DNA from: Firmicutes bacterium UBA6648
Lineage (GTDB): Bacteria; Bacillota; Clostridia; Peptostreptococcales; Anaerovoracaceae
DNA length: 17,341 nt
Direction: 5' to 3'
NCBI GenBank assembly: GCA_002455605.1
Contig: DKLE01000275.1
Span: forward strand, 1 to 17,341
Position numbers and translations under genes: made by a program. Shown here piece by piece: positions 7,410 to 15,352 of the stretch; the stretch's first letter is position 1; each line of letters opens with the position of its first letter. Below the pieces are notes generated by a model, which saw only the letters and a program-made list of their open reading frames with translations, was not told the origin of the DNA and did not search any database.

Positions 7410-8018
7410 TTATTCTTTTATCTCCAGATTTACTACTCTGTGACAAATTTTTTTTATTAAGGACTGATCGTGACTTATTACCACTACACCAATGTGGTTC
7501 ACTCTGGAAAACTCCAGGACTGTGCTCCAAATCTGTGCTTGGGTAATTGTATCCACCATTGCTGTCATTTCATCCGCAATAATAAATTTTGTTCTCTCTG
7601 ACAAAGCTCTAATCACGCAGAAACGCTGCAGTTCACCTCCCGACAGCTCACTGGGCCATCGTTCCAGCCAATCAGTTTCAATGCCCATTGATTCCATTAA
7701 AGCCTCAGATGTTATCTTAGCTTCTGCTAATATCTTTTTCATCTTCCACTTAGGATTTACTGCCTTCTCCGGATGCTGAAAAATTAGTTGCACCGGATAA
7801 TACCCATCATCCGTTCCCATCTCCTTTCCGTCTAGAGTTACCTTCCCTCTTTCCGGGCGTTCATACCCGGCCAAAAGCTTTGCCAGAGTAGTCTTTCCAT
7901 ACCCGCTGGGTGCGACTATGCCAACCACTTCTCCACTTTCAATATAAAAATTAAAATCTTTTAAAACATATGCTCCTTGTTTATATCCAAAATTGATATT
8001 TTCCGCTCTAAGTTGCAT
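7410..8018 (-). CDS. ABC importer ATPase, NikE/OppF type
   Basis: A 202-aa nucleotide-binding domain with Walker A APSGYGKT (36-43), Q-loop LIFQHP, signature LSGGELQR, Walker B KFIIADEMTAMVD and H-loop VISHD. All catalytic elements are present. Walker B reads ADEMTAMVD rather than the usual ADEPTSALD. The oligopeptide-type C-terminal extension is absent, so it is a short ATPase as in nickel-type systems. It hydrolyses ATP to power uptake together with the partner ATPase, whose stop codon it overlaps by 11 bp. The start at 8018 has AGGTGAG about 9 nt upstream. Last intact gene of the importer operon. Confidence 0.92.
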   Translation of the reverse strand: MQLRAENINFGYKQGAYVLKDFNFYIESGEVVGIVAPSGYGKTTLAKLLAGYERPERGKVTLDGKEMGTDDGYYPVQLIFQHPEKAVNPKWKMKKILAEAKITSEALMESMGIETDWLERWPSELSGGELQRFCVIRALSERTKFIIADEMTAMVDTITQAQIWSTVLEFSRVNHIGVVVISHDQSLIKKICHRVVNLEIKE

Positions 8019-8943
8019 TGAAACATCTCACCTTTCCGCCTCGAAGCAGCCTTAACTCCGGTCTCTCATTTTGGCATCTGTCACTTTTTACGCTGCATCT
8101 ATCTGAAAAAAGACAGCCGGAAGGAAGTTTAGACGGAAACGGCTGTGTTCCCTTAATCGGTAAAAACTCCATATCTGCTCTTGCCTGATTTAAAGCTTTG
8201 GTATACGGATGCCTTAACCTGTTCCCGTCACCATTGAAATCTTTTGCATCTGCAATCTCCAGCGTTGTTCCGGCATAAAAAATAGCAATTTTATCCGCAA
8301 TCATTAAGGCTGCTTTTATATCATGGGTAATCATCAAGAGTGCCCGCCCCCTATCAGCCAATTCTCTGAAATCTTCTAAAATCTCTTTTAAAGAAAACTC
8401 GTCCAGCCCTGGAGTGGGTTCATCAGCAATAATGAGCTTGGCATCGCAAGCTAGTACCGTAGCCAATAATATCTTTCTGGTCATACCTCCGGACAGCTGA
8501 TACGGATAATAATTTACAACTTCTTTTTCTAAGTCATATTTTTGGAATATATTTTCAATAATCTTATCTCGCTCTTTTCTATTTTTTATTGATAGACCGA
8601 TCTGATCTCCTACTCGCCGCAGTGGATCTAAAGAATTCACAGACTGCGGAATCAATGCAATCTCTCTGCCCCGCAGTTTCTCCTTGTCTCTTTGATACAA
8701 AAGCCCGCCTTTATAATATATACCCCCCTCTAGGGCAGCATTTTCAGGCAAGATTCCAAGGATAGCGTTAGCCAGCAAGCTTTTTCCCGATCCGCTGGAT
8801 CCCACAACGGCTAATATCTCCCCTTCATACAGTTCAATATCTAAGTTATCAATCACTTTCAGTTCCTGCCTTCGCAGCCCTTTTGTATATTGTGTAAATG
8901 ATATCCCCAAGTTATTTACTTTCAAGATCGCTCCCTTTTCCAT
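8008..8943 (-). CDS. ABC importer ATPase, NikD/OppD type
   Basis: A 311-aa ATPase. Walker A is GSSGSGKS (48-55), Q-loop LIPQS, signature LSGGMTRK, Walker B LIIADEPTPGLD and H-loop MITHD. The C-terminus carries the oligo_HPY region with RHPYTKAL and four cysteines (GCLFSDRCSVKSDRC and a late RCF), which in OppD/DppD relatives can hold an Fe-S cluster. It pairs with the short ATPase that follows. The upstream permease gene ends 15 bp before its start, so translation is likely coupled. The family cannot by itself tell nickel, metallophore or peptide transport. Confidence 0.93.
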   Translation of the reverse strand: MEKGAILKVNNLGISFTQYTKGLRRQELKVIDNLDIELYEGEILAVVGSSGSGKSLLANAILGILPENAALEGGIYYKGGLLYQRDKEKLRGREIALIPQSVNSLDPLRRVGDQIGLSIKNRKERDKIIENIFQKYDLEKEVVNYYPYQLSGGMTRKILLATVLACDAKLIIADEPTPGLDEFSLKEILEDFRELADRGRALLMITHDIKAALMIADKIAIFYAGTTLEIADAKDFNGDGNRLRHPYTKALNQARADMEFLPIKGTQPFPSKLPSGCLFSDRCSVKSDRCQNERPELRLLRGGKVRCFNAT

Positions 8944-8958
8944 CTGGTACTCCTATTC

Positions 8959-9837
8959 CTATGTGCGCATGTGCGTAGTTTTTGGATTTATTAATTTCTC
9001 GATACCGTCTCCGATTCCATTCACCATCATGGAAATCAACACTAAACTGGCACCCGGAAAAAATGCCAGCCACCATTTCCCACCGGTGAGATATTTCATG
9101 GACTCTGAAAGGATCACGCCAATAGCCGGTTCATGGGCGGGCAGCCCAAATCCCAGAAAGGTAACAGCAGCTTCGTGAAGTACGGCATGAGGAAAAATTA
9201 AAACAGTTCCTACTGCCAGCTGAGGAATAATGTGTGGTAAAATATGCTCCTTAGCTATAAAAAAATTACTTTTACCCAGCCTCTTGGATATTTTTGTATA
9301 TTCAGCCTCTTTAAGCTGCATCACTTCAGCCCGGATTATTCTCGTCAGCGAAGTCCAGTGGGTAGCCGTAACTCCAATGACAATCCCCTTTAAGCCTCCT
9401 CCGCAGGCAACAGAAATTAAAATAATAACAAGCGTATGAGGAACAGATAAGGCTAAGTCGATTAGCCACGAAATAAAGGCATCTGCTTTTTTTCCCATCA
9501 TTGGTCCGGCTATGCCGAAAGCCACAGCAATTAGGCTGCTCGTAACCGAACACAGCAGACCTATCTTCATGCTTATACTTAATCCCTTTGCTGTTCGAAG
9601 CAGCATATCACGTCCTATCCAATCCGTTCCGAAAAAATGCTCCCTGCTTGGGGGAGCAAAAACATTGGCAATATCTACATATAACGCTTTGTCACTTATT
9701 ACACTGCCTGCTATTACTAAACCAATAAAACATACAGAAAAAATACCGATAGACAGGATTGTTCTTTCTCTTATCCCTATGACGCTCATGTCAAGCCCTA
9801 TAATATATCTATTAATTTTTAAGTGGTTGTTTTGCAT
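8959..9837 (-). CDS. ABC importer permease, NikC/OppC type
   Basis: A 292-aa membrane protein. It begins with a transmembrane helix (ILSIGIFSVCFIGLVIAG), followed by the family motif HFFGTDWIGRDMLLRTAKG, then five more hydrophobic segments. The EAA coupling loop, RIIRAEVMQLKEAEYTKISKRLGKS, contacts the ATPases. Length is normal for the family (about 280-300). Its start codon shares one base with the stop of the preceding permease gene (TAATG), a sign of coupled translation. With the NikB-type partner it forms the channel in the cytoplasmic membrane. Confidence 0.93.
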   Translation of the reverse strand: MQNNHLKINRYIIGLDMSVIGIRERTILSIGIFSVCFIGLVIAGSVISDKALYVDIANVFAPPSREHFFGTDWIGRDMLLRTAKGLSISMKIGLLCSVTSSLIAVAFGIAGPMMGKKADAFISWLIDLALSVPHTLVIILISVACGGGLKGIVIGVTATHWTSLTRIIRAEVMQLKEAEYTKISKRLGKSNFFIAKEHILPHIIPQLAVGTVLIFPHAVLHEAAVTFLGFGLPAHEPAIGVILSESMKYLTGGKWWLAFFPGASLVLISMMVNGIGDGIEKLINPKTTHMRT

Positions 9838-10826
9838 TACGTATGAATTCCCTCCCTGATTCTGGGATCAATAATTCGATACAAAATATCGGCTGTAAGA
9901 TTCCCTGTGTATACAAAAATAAGACTTATTAGAGTAATTCCCATCAGCAAAGGTAAATCTCCTCTTAGCCCTGACTGTACCACTGCTTGCCCAAGCCCGG
10001 GATAAGAAAATACCTGTTCCACAAATATAGTCCCTCCGAACAGCTCGCTGAATGAAAGGAATTGAAGCGTTACTGCGGGAATTGCAACATTTCTTAAAAT
10101 ATGTCTAAAAACAATATCTCTTGTACTTTCTCCCCGTGCCCTGGCAAATAGGATGTAATCTGAACGCAGCACTTCTATGGTTTTCTCTCTCGTATGCAGG
10201 CAAATGTTGGCTATTCCTGTCACGCTTAAAGTAAGTGCCGGTAAAATCATATGGGATACTTTATCTAAAAAACTGACATCTTGAGTTAAAACCCCAATGG
10301 GAGCACTCATTGCTGCGGGAAACCAGTTGAGTTTTACGGCAAAAATCATGACAAATAACATCCCCAGCCAAAAAGTGGGTGTTGCGATCAAGATATGACA
10401 ATAAGATCCTATCAATTTATCTGCTAATTTTCCTTCTTTCACTCCGGCTATAATCCCTAATATAAATCCAAGAATTCCGGATAAAACCCAGGCTATGCTC
10501 ATAAGTGCCACGGTGGATATAAATTTTTGTCCGATTACCTCTAAGACTGGCCTCCTGTAAATCATTGAAATACCCAAATCTCCCTGAATCGCGGATATAA
10601 GCCACGCCATAAACCGTTCTCCAGGCGGCCTGTTCAGACCCCAATGCTCAGCAATCAAGTCTCTTTGTTCTGCTCCCACATTAGTACTGGCACCCACATA
10701 GGCTGTCACCGGATCAATGGGAGACAGCTCCATTAAGATAAAAGTAATAACGCACAATGCCATTAGCAGCGTGAGCAGTCTTATAAGCTTGTGAAAGATC
10801 AATTTTCCTGCACTTGTTTTTTCCAT
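9837..10826 (-). CDS. ABC importer permease, NikB/OppB type
   Basis: A 329-aa membrane protein with a first helix LLTLLMALCVITFILMELSP, the GLNRPPGERFMAWL periplasmic segment, GDLGISMIYRRPV, further helices, the EAA loop around VLRSDYILFARARGES, and a C-terminal VYTGNLTADILYRIIDPRIR. This is the complete NikB/DppB pattern. The frame stays open to a GTG at 10910 that overlaps the lipoprotein gene, but ATG 10826 is chosen: GGAG lies 6 nt before it and the first membrane helix then starts at a usual distance. The longer form would add 28 residues with no family likeness. It forms the channel with the NikC-type permease. Confidence 0.88.
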   Translation of the reverse strand: MEKTSAGKLIFHKLIRLLTLLMALCVITFILMELSPIDPVTAYVGASTNVGAEQRDLIAEHWGLNRPPGERFMAWLISAIQGDLGISMIYRRPVLEVIGQKFISTVALMSIAWVLSGILGFILGIIAGVKEGKLADKLIGSYCHILIATPTFWLGMLFVMIFAVKLNWFPAAMSAPIGVLTQDVSFLDKVSHMILPALTLSVTGIANICLHTREKTIEVLRSDYILFARARGESTRDIVFRHILRNVAIPAVTLQFLSFSELFGGTIFVEQVFSYPGLGQAVVQSGLRGDLPLLMGITLISLIFVYTGNLTADILYRIIDPRIREGIHT

Positions 10827-10891
10827 ATTATACTCCGTCTGCTCTACAGGAACAGGTTTAAAAATAATACGTTTTCTTTGCGCCGTCTTAT

Positions 10892-12502
10892 CTACTTCTC
10901 CCATGTCCACTCTGTGATATTATCAAAAATTCTGCCTCCATGAGGCTGAACAACCGGCTTTCCAAGACTAAGTCTCTCAGCCGCTAAATAAACATGGTTT
11001 ACATTAACCAGCCAGCAGTAGGGAGCGTCGCCTTTAACTGAAGCATATCCTTGAAGCTCTTTCCAATAGTTAATGGCTTCCTCTTCATTAGTACAATTGA
11101 GAGCTTTATCAATGCACTGGTTTACAGAAGGATTGTTATAGCAACCCGAATTGTCCCACGGCACAGTACCTCCTGCACATCTCCCATAATATAAATTATA
11201 TAATTCAGAGGGATCACCGGAACCAAAGCCATAGAGAACCGCTTCTTTGTGAATTTCCGGTAAAATTGTATCCCATGTTACCTTTTCCAAATTCACCTTA
11301 ATACCGATTTGATCCGCTGTTTTAACAAATTCCAATGCCATTTCCTGACGATAAACACCTTCTGTATACAGCAGCTTAAACTCTGCTTTTTGTCCATCTT
11401 TTTCCACTATCCCGTCATTGTCGGTATCTTCCCAGCCTCCATCCGCTAATATTTTTTTTGCAGCTCTTAGATCGCCATATTCGGACGGATCCAAAATTGT
11501 ATTTTCATTCAGCCAAGGCATCTTTTCAAGTCCGGTGGTTGATACGCTTCCATATCCGTTTAATATACCGGATACTATCTTTTCTCTGTCTATAGCTGTA
11601 TTTAAAGCTTTACGAACGGCGATATCACTGGTCACATTGTTACCTATTTCTGCTCCGTCTTTCGCCTTTTTACCTTCATTTGCAATCATGGGAAAACAAA
11701 CGCCGTAGCATTCAATGCTGGCTATATCCATCACTTTTGTCTCTGGTATTTTCCGTTCAGCCAGAATTCCATTAACAGCAGCAATATCTATTGTTCCATT
11801 TTTTACTGCCTCAAAAGCTGTATCGGTGTTCAAAAATGCCATGGTTAGCCTTTTAATTTTTGGTTTTTCTCCATAGTAATTCTCGTTTGCTACTGCAATT
11901 ACCTGCTGTCCTTTATTCCATTCAACAAGCTTATATGGTCCGGAGCCAACCGGATTGTCTTTAAAGCTTTGATCATGTGCATGTTTCGGTATAATTCCCA
12001 AATAGGCCAGCCGTTCAATAAATGGCGAATATGGCTTGGTCAGCTTAAATTCTACTGTTATATCATTTACAGCTTTCATACTGTCTATCATGGTTAGATC
12101 AATATCTGCCCCTGAGTTTTTTGCTGTTTCATAAGTATAGACTACATCTTCTGCTTTTACTTTAGTTCCATCGGTAAATAAGGCATCATCCCGCAAAGTA
12201 ACCGTCCAAGTAAGCTTGTCCGGAGCAACCTGATATCCGGTTGCCAAATCGGTAGTCCATCCAAGCTCTTTATCTCTTTTGAATAAGGTAGAGAAAAAAA
12301 TCTTTGTGATAGCTCCATGACTTCCTGCAGTAGAATCAAACCCGGTCTCCGGTTCACTGCCTATAGCAACAATTAATTCATTATTTGCCATTCTTTCTTC
12401 TCTGGCGCTGCTTTGTGCCTCTCCCGATTGACCGCATCCCGACATACCTATAACGGCTAGTATAAGTACCATTATCGAGGCTGTTAACTTCTTCCTTTTC
12501 AT
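10892..12502 (-). CDS. ABC importer substrate-binding lipoprotein, NikA/OppA type
   Basis: A 536-aa SBP_bac_5 protein. The N-terminus has a lysine-rich n-region, a hydrophobic core and the lipobox MSGC, so Cys23 should be lipidated and the protein held on the outer face of the membrane. Family signatures follow: LTWTVTLRDDALFTDGTKVKAEDVVYTYE, NPVGSGPYKLVEW, and AVRKALNTAIDREKI. Near the C-terminus it has QPHGGRIFDNITEW, a His-containing motif common in nickel-type members. ATG 12502 is chosen over an upstream TTG because AAAGGAG lies 6 nt before it. It is the first gene of the importer operon and is preceded by a SigA-like promoter and a CsoR-family gene. Nickel, a metallophore complex or a short peptide are all possible ligands. 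Confidence 0.92.
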   Translation of the reverse strand: MKRKKLTASIMVLILAVIGMSGCGQSGEAQSSAREERMANNELIVAIGSEPETGFDSTAGSHGAITKIFFSTLFKRDKELGWTTDLATGYQVAPDKLTWTVTLRDDALFTDGTKVKAEDVVYTYETAKNSGADIDLTMIDSMKAVNDITVEFKLTKPYSPFIERLAYLGIIPKHAHDQSFKDNPVGSGPYKLVEWNKGQQVIAVANENYYGEKPKIKRLTMAFLNTDTAFEAVKNGTIDIAAVNGILAERKIPETKVMDIASIECYGVCFPMIANEGKKAKDGAEIGNNVTSDIAVRKALNTAIDREKIVSGILNGYGSVSTTGLEKMPWLNENTILDPSEYGDLRAAKKILADGGWEDTDNDGIVEKDGQKAEFKLLYTEGVYRQEMALEFVKTADQIGIKVNLEKVTWDTILPEIHKEAVLYGFGSGDPSELYNLYYGRCAGGTVPWDNSGCYNNPSVNQCIDKALNCTNEEEAINYWKELQGYASVKGDAPYCWLVNVNHVYLAAERLSLGKPVVQPHGGRIFDNITEWTWEK

Positions 12503-12549
12503 TGTGGTCTCCTTTTTCAATTAATCTTATTTTCAGCTTCAGCTCCGAT

Positions 12550-12578
12550 TGTTTACAATATTTATTTTACAGTAAACA
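12550..12578. promoter_or_regulatory. Dyad with NikR-like spacing in the importer leader
   Basis: TGTTTAC (12550-12556) and GTAAACA (12572-12578) form a perfect 7-bp inverted repeat with a 15-nt AT-rich spacer. Half-site centres are 22 bp apart, two helical turns, as in the NikR operator of E. coli, although the sequence is different. It lies in the expected 5' leader of the importer mRNA, 50 bp before the start codon. It could be an operator or an RNA hairpin. Confidence 0.35.
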
Positions 12579-12611
12579 TGCATAAGCCGCTCATATCTGC
12601 ACTCTTAATTA

Positions 12612-12639
12612 AGTATAATTGATTTTCCGTATTCCACAA
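12612..12639 (-). promoter_or_regulatory. SigA-like promoter of the importer operon
   Basis: On the minus strand TTGTGG (12634-12639) is separated by 16 nt from TATACT (12612-12617). Transcription would start near 12605, giving a leader of about 100 nt before the lipoprotein gene. A C/G-tract palindrome touches the -35 side. Confidence 0.5.
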
Positions 12640-12640
12640 G

Positions 12641-12652
12641 CCACCATGGGGG
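12641..12652. promoter_or_regulatory. Candidate CsoR/RcnR-type operator
   Basis: CCACCATGGGGG is a 12-bp palindrome with one mismatched pair around a CATG centre. Runs of C and G facing each other are typical for CsoR/RcnR operators. It sits directly upstream of the importer's -35 element and 14 bp after the end of the sensor gene. The match is loose; the role is inferred from position. Confidence 0.35.
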
Positions 12653-12666
12653 ATATAAATTTTTTA

Positions 12667-13026
12667 TTATTTGATGAAACGGCTGATAGCCATATTCAAG
12701 TTTTCTATTGCAGTTCTGTCGCCCGATTCCACTGCCTCCACAATGCAATTTTCAATGTGATCCTCCAAAATGATTTTTCCTGTTTTATTAAGAGCTCCTA
12801 TTACCGCAGACAATTGAATCAAAACTTCACTGCAATCCTTTCCGTCCTCCACCATACGTCTCACTGCTTCCAAATGGCCTTTTGCGCGAGACAGGCGGTT
12901 TAATACCGTTTTTGTCTGCTGATGCTGATGTTTATGTTCGTGTGTTATGCCTTCATGAATATGGGTGTTTTTATCGGTGTCAGAACTATCACTTATATGT
13001 ATTCCTGAATATTTTTTTTCTTTCAT
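12667..13026 (-). CDS. CsoR/RcnR-family metal-sensing repressor with His-rich N-terminus
   Basis: A 119-aa protein. From residue 38 it follows the all-helical CsoR fold (VLNRLSRAKGHLEAVRRMVEDG). The metal ligands are Cys65, His90 and Cys94, with the spacing C-x24-H-x3-C of copper-type CsoR; RcnR-type nickel sensors usually have His at the last position. Before the fold is a 37-residue tail with seven histidines (HIHEGITHEHKHQHQQ), which could add a nickel, cobalt or zinc site as in some Ni-responsive CsoR relatives. The protein would bind DNA as apo-repressor and release it with metal. The gene lies just upstream of, and parallel to, the importer operon, 165 bp apart. Control of an importer by a CsoR-type repressor is unusual. 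AAGGAG lies 11 nt before the start. Confidence 0.9.
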   Translation of the reverse strand: MKEKKYSGIHISDSSDTDKNTHIHEGITHEHKHQHQQTKTVLNRLSRAKGHLEAVRRMVEDGKDCSEVLIQLSAVIGALNKTGKIILEDHIENCIVEAVESGDRTAIENLNMAISRFIK

Positions 13027-13099
13027 AATCGATTCTTCTCCTTGCTCTCAAGTCTCCATTATATTATTAAGGGTTGGTATCTTTCCACATTTAATGCAA

Positions 13100-13129
13100 A
13101 TTATATACTAAAGCTTCCGTGGTTTGCAA
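13100..13129 (-). promoter_or_regulatory. SigA-like promoter of the metal-sensor gene
   Basis: TTGCAA (13124-13129) and TATAAT (13100-13105) on the minus strand, spacer 18 nt. The -35 lies inside the perfect 10-bp palindrome GTTTGCAAAC (13122-13131), a possible operator. The leader would be about 65 nt. Confidence 0.5.
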
Positions 13130-13227
13130 ACGCTTATACTCCTCTTCAGGTTTACAATACGAATTTAAAATCGTTCTTATAGGTGTAAGTTAAATCAATT
13201 GGTCAATAGACGAAAAGAGGTAGGAAG

Positions 13228-13761
13228 ATGAATAAGGAAAGTTATGAAACTTTAGCTGCTGCTAAAGCTGCAGCGGAACCCACTTTTGGGAAAAATGCCA
13301 TATATTGGCCCTCTAATAAGGTTACACAATCGGTTGTTAAAGGCAAGGCCGTGGTAAAACGTTCAGCCATTAACAGCGTTATCAACACCTACGATGATAC
13401 CTTCGGAAAATATTCTGAAAGCTATATTGTTAATATTGCTTTTGGTCTCCTTGCCGGAGCAATAGCTGGTGAAATTGCGGCTTCGGTAAGTATCGGCTTT
13501 GCTGAAACGGCAATTGCATCAAAACTAACACAGGAAGGGTCTGTCATGTTTACTAAGCTTCTTCAGGACGGGGCTTCTATTGCCGGAACCACATCATTTT
13601 TTAAGCTTTTTTCCGGAAAAGAAAGCTTCACGTCTACTGTAAGGAAACAGCTTGCGGCCCACAAATACGAGAATGATAAAATTACAATCAGCTATCAATA
13701 CAACTATATGCATGGGGGCGGCTCTGGGGCTTATTTTTTACACAGCGTTACAATAGAATAA
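13228..13761 (+). CDS. Unrecognised 177-aa protein with hydrophobic Gly/Ala-rich core
   Basis: I do not recognise this protein. It starts with an Ala-rich helix (residues 8-16), has a basic stretch (VVKGKAVVKRS at about 36-46), then a long hydrophobic, small-residue-rich segment (about 68-98, with GLLAGAIAGEIAASVSIG) that could enter a membrane or form a tight helix bundle. It ends in beta-like sequence with KITISYQYNYMHGGGSGAY. There is no signal peptide. It is a real gene by its site AGAGGTAGGAAG directly before ATG, its good codon pattern and a strong terminator 25 bp after the stop. It is monocistronic and divergent from the metal-sensor gene. A membrane-active peptide precursor or a sporulation protein are guesses only. 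Confidence 0.75.
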   Translation: MNKESYETLAAAKAAAEPTFGKNAIYWPSNKVTQSVVKGKAVVKRSAINSVINTYDDTFGKYSESYIVNIAFGLLAGAIAGEIAASVSIGFAETAIASKLTQEGSVMFTKLLQDGASIAGTTSFFKLFSGKESFTSTVRKQLAAHKYENDKITISYQYNYMHGGGSGAYFLHSVTIE

Positions 13762-13785
13762 CTTAGAATCATTATAAAAATGGAT

Positions 13786-13821
13786 AAAACCGGCTTCATC
13801 AACGAAGCCGGCTTTATTTTT
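13786..13821. terminator. Strong intrinsic terminator
   Basis: CCGGCTTC (13790-13797) and GAAGCCGG (13804-13811) form a perfect 8-bp stem with a 6-nt loop, flanked by AAAA on the left and TTTATTTTT on the right. It ends the 177-aa gene and, read on the minus strand with TTTTATCC, can also end the small membrane-protein gene. Confidence 0.9.
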
Positions 13822-13863
13822 GCTGGTTAAATATATTAAAAGTAATGTGAATCCTGAAAAATC

Positions 13864-14058
13864 TTAAACATCTTTTTTAAAATCAAATTTACCAAAAATC
13901 TGAATAGCTGTAGGCAATATCAGCCACAGCCCCACAAGACCTTTTAACCCAAACATTTGAATATTAGGGCTGAAATAATAAAAGCAAGATGTTATTGCAA
14001 TAGTTAGTATCAAATCAAATAAGAAGTATTTTAACCTAAATTTAAGACCATTACTCAT
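13864..14058 (-). CDS. Small two-helix membrane protein of unknown function
   Basis: A 64-aa protein with two predicted membrane helices: FDLILTIAITSCFYYF (about 13-28) and LKGLVGLWLILPTAIQIFG (about 37-55), a basic N-terminus (KFRLKY) and a charged end (KFDFKKDV). The frame opens 18 codons earlier at 14112, but that ATG has no ribosome binding site, while ATG 14058 has AAAGGGAG 12 nt upstream; neither start is certain. No family recognised. It lies between the terminator at 13786 and the glycosyltransferase pair, pointing the same way as the latter. Confidence 0.55.
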   Translation of the reverse strand: MSNGLKFRLKYFLFDLILTIAITSCFYYFSPNIQMFGLKGLVGLWLILPTAIQIFGKFDFKKDV

Positions 14059-14236
14059 TTTACTATTAAACTCCCTTTGAAAATATAATACAACAATAGA
14101 AGCAATCTCCATATCTGTTATGGTTTTGATATATAGACCTATCTAGCATTATATTGCAGTTTTGTTGAATGTCAATATAACATTTAAAAAAACTGGAACT
14201 TATTTTTTATAATATTCCCATCCTTCAGAGATGACT

Positions 14237-15352
14237 TTAATCAGACAACCCTGCTCCTTCTATTATTTTCACATTATTTCTCAATCGTTCATTATCCGGA
14301 GCATAGCTGAGTGCTCTTCGGGCATGTTCTAAGGCCTCAGCTTTCATTTTCATATTGTATGCAGAAATCGAACATAAATCATCCGGCGTAAAATCCCATG
14401 CATAGCCCGTGTTTACATAGGTAGCAGATTTTTCCTTAATTTTTAAAGCTTCTTTTGTTAAAAAAAATGTCATGGGCCAATCCCGAAGCTCATAGCATAT
14501 TTGAGCAAACTCCACATAGGGCTCACGCATATCAGACTTTTCAGCAATGGCACGATAATACCAAGCATAGGCAGCCCGTATATTCTTTAACTTAAAATAA
14601 GCCCTTGCAATTAAACGCATTGCCGCGCATCTCTCATCATTCCATGAAGCAAAAGGAAGATTAAGGTACTCTTTTAATGTGTGGATACATTTATCCCACT
14701 GACCTTTGTACTGATATTCTCTGCCAAGATAGTATCTCATCCGTTCATCTTGAGGCTCTTCTTCCACAGCAAGCTCAAGCAGGTTTATATAGGATCCTCG
14801 TGATTTAGCAGGGTCTGGTTCATGATTCAGTACCATTCCGCTGATGAATACTTTTTCCAGCGGTAAAGTTCCTTCATATTGAATATATTCGTGTACCGGA
14901 CATTTCCAACGGAAACCATGTCTCTCATGTACCTTGAAATAATTAAACTGAATCTCCGGCGTTCCATCCGGTTTTAAGCTCCAATTGTAAAGATATCTTC
15001 CAGTCTTGGCAATGGGCCCCTTATGGATGGGGGTATATTTCCTCCAGGCGTCCTCCAGCTTTTCTCTCCATCCCGGCACAAAGCATTCATCCAGGTCGGT
15101 GCATACGCATATATCCACGTCCTCAGGAACATGCTCCAGAGAGATGTTTCGTGCCACATCAAAACGCCAAGGCTTGATTTCATCCACATAAACAATTGCA
15201 CCCCTTTGCTGTAGCTTCTGGACCGTGTTATCAGAGGAACCGGTATCCGTTACTACAATTAAATCTGCTTCGTTCATAGAATCCATCCATTTATCCACAA
15301 AATTTTCTTCATTTTTACATATGGCATAAACACATATTTTATATTTGCTCAT
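14237..15352 (-). CDS. GT2 glycosyltransferase with TPR-like C-terminus (second of pair)
   Basis: A 371-aa protein. Residues 1-200 are a GT-A domain with CKNEENFVDKWMDS, DTGSSDNT (36-43; Asp41 of the nucleotide-sugar site) and the metal-binding DLD at 86-88, followed by HGFRWKCPVHEYI, which is common in this subfamily. Residues about 205-371 form helical TPR-like repeats (YYLGREYQYKGQWDKCIHTL, RRALSYAPDNERLRNN). It should transfer a sugar to a protein or glycan in the cytoplasm; the repeats may bind the acceptor. It overlaps the stop of its paralogue by 4 bp (ATGA), so the two are co-translated. AGAGG lies 7 nt before the start. The acceptor is unknown; the Thr-rich collagen-like protein at 2236 is a candidate. 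Confidence 0.88.
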   Translation of the reverse strand: MSKYKICVYAICKNEENFVDKWMDSMNEADLIVVTDTGSSDNTVQKLQQRGAIVYVDEIKPWRFDVARNISLEHVPEDVDICVCTDLDECFVPGWREKLEDAWRKYTPIHKGPIAKTGRYLYNWSLKPDGTPEIQFNYFKVHERHGFRWKCPVHEYIQYEGTLPLEKVFISGMVLNHEPDPAKSRGSYINLLELAVEEEPQDERMRYYLGREYQYKGQWDKCIHTLKEYLNLPFASWNDERCAAMRLIARAYFKLKNIRAAYAWYYRAIAEKSDMREPYVEFAQICYELRDWPMTFFLTKEALKIKEKSATYVNTGYAWDFTPDDLCSISAYNMKMKAEALEHARRALSYAPDNERLRNNVKIIEGAGLSD

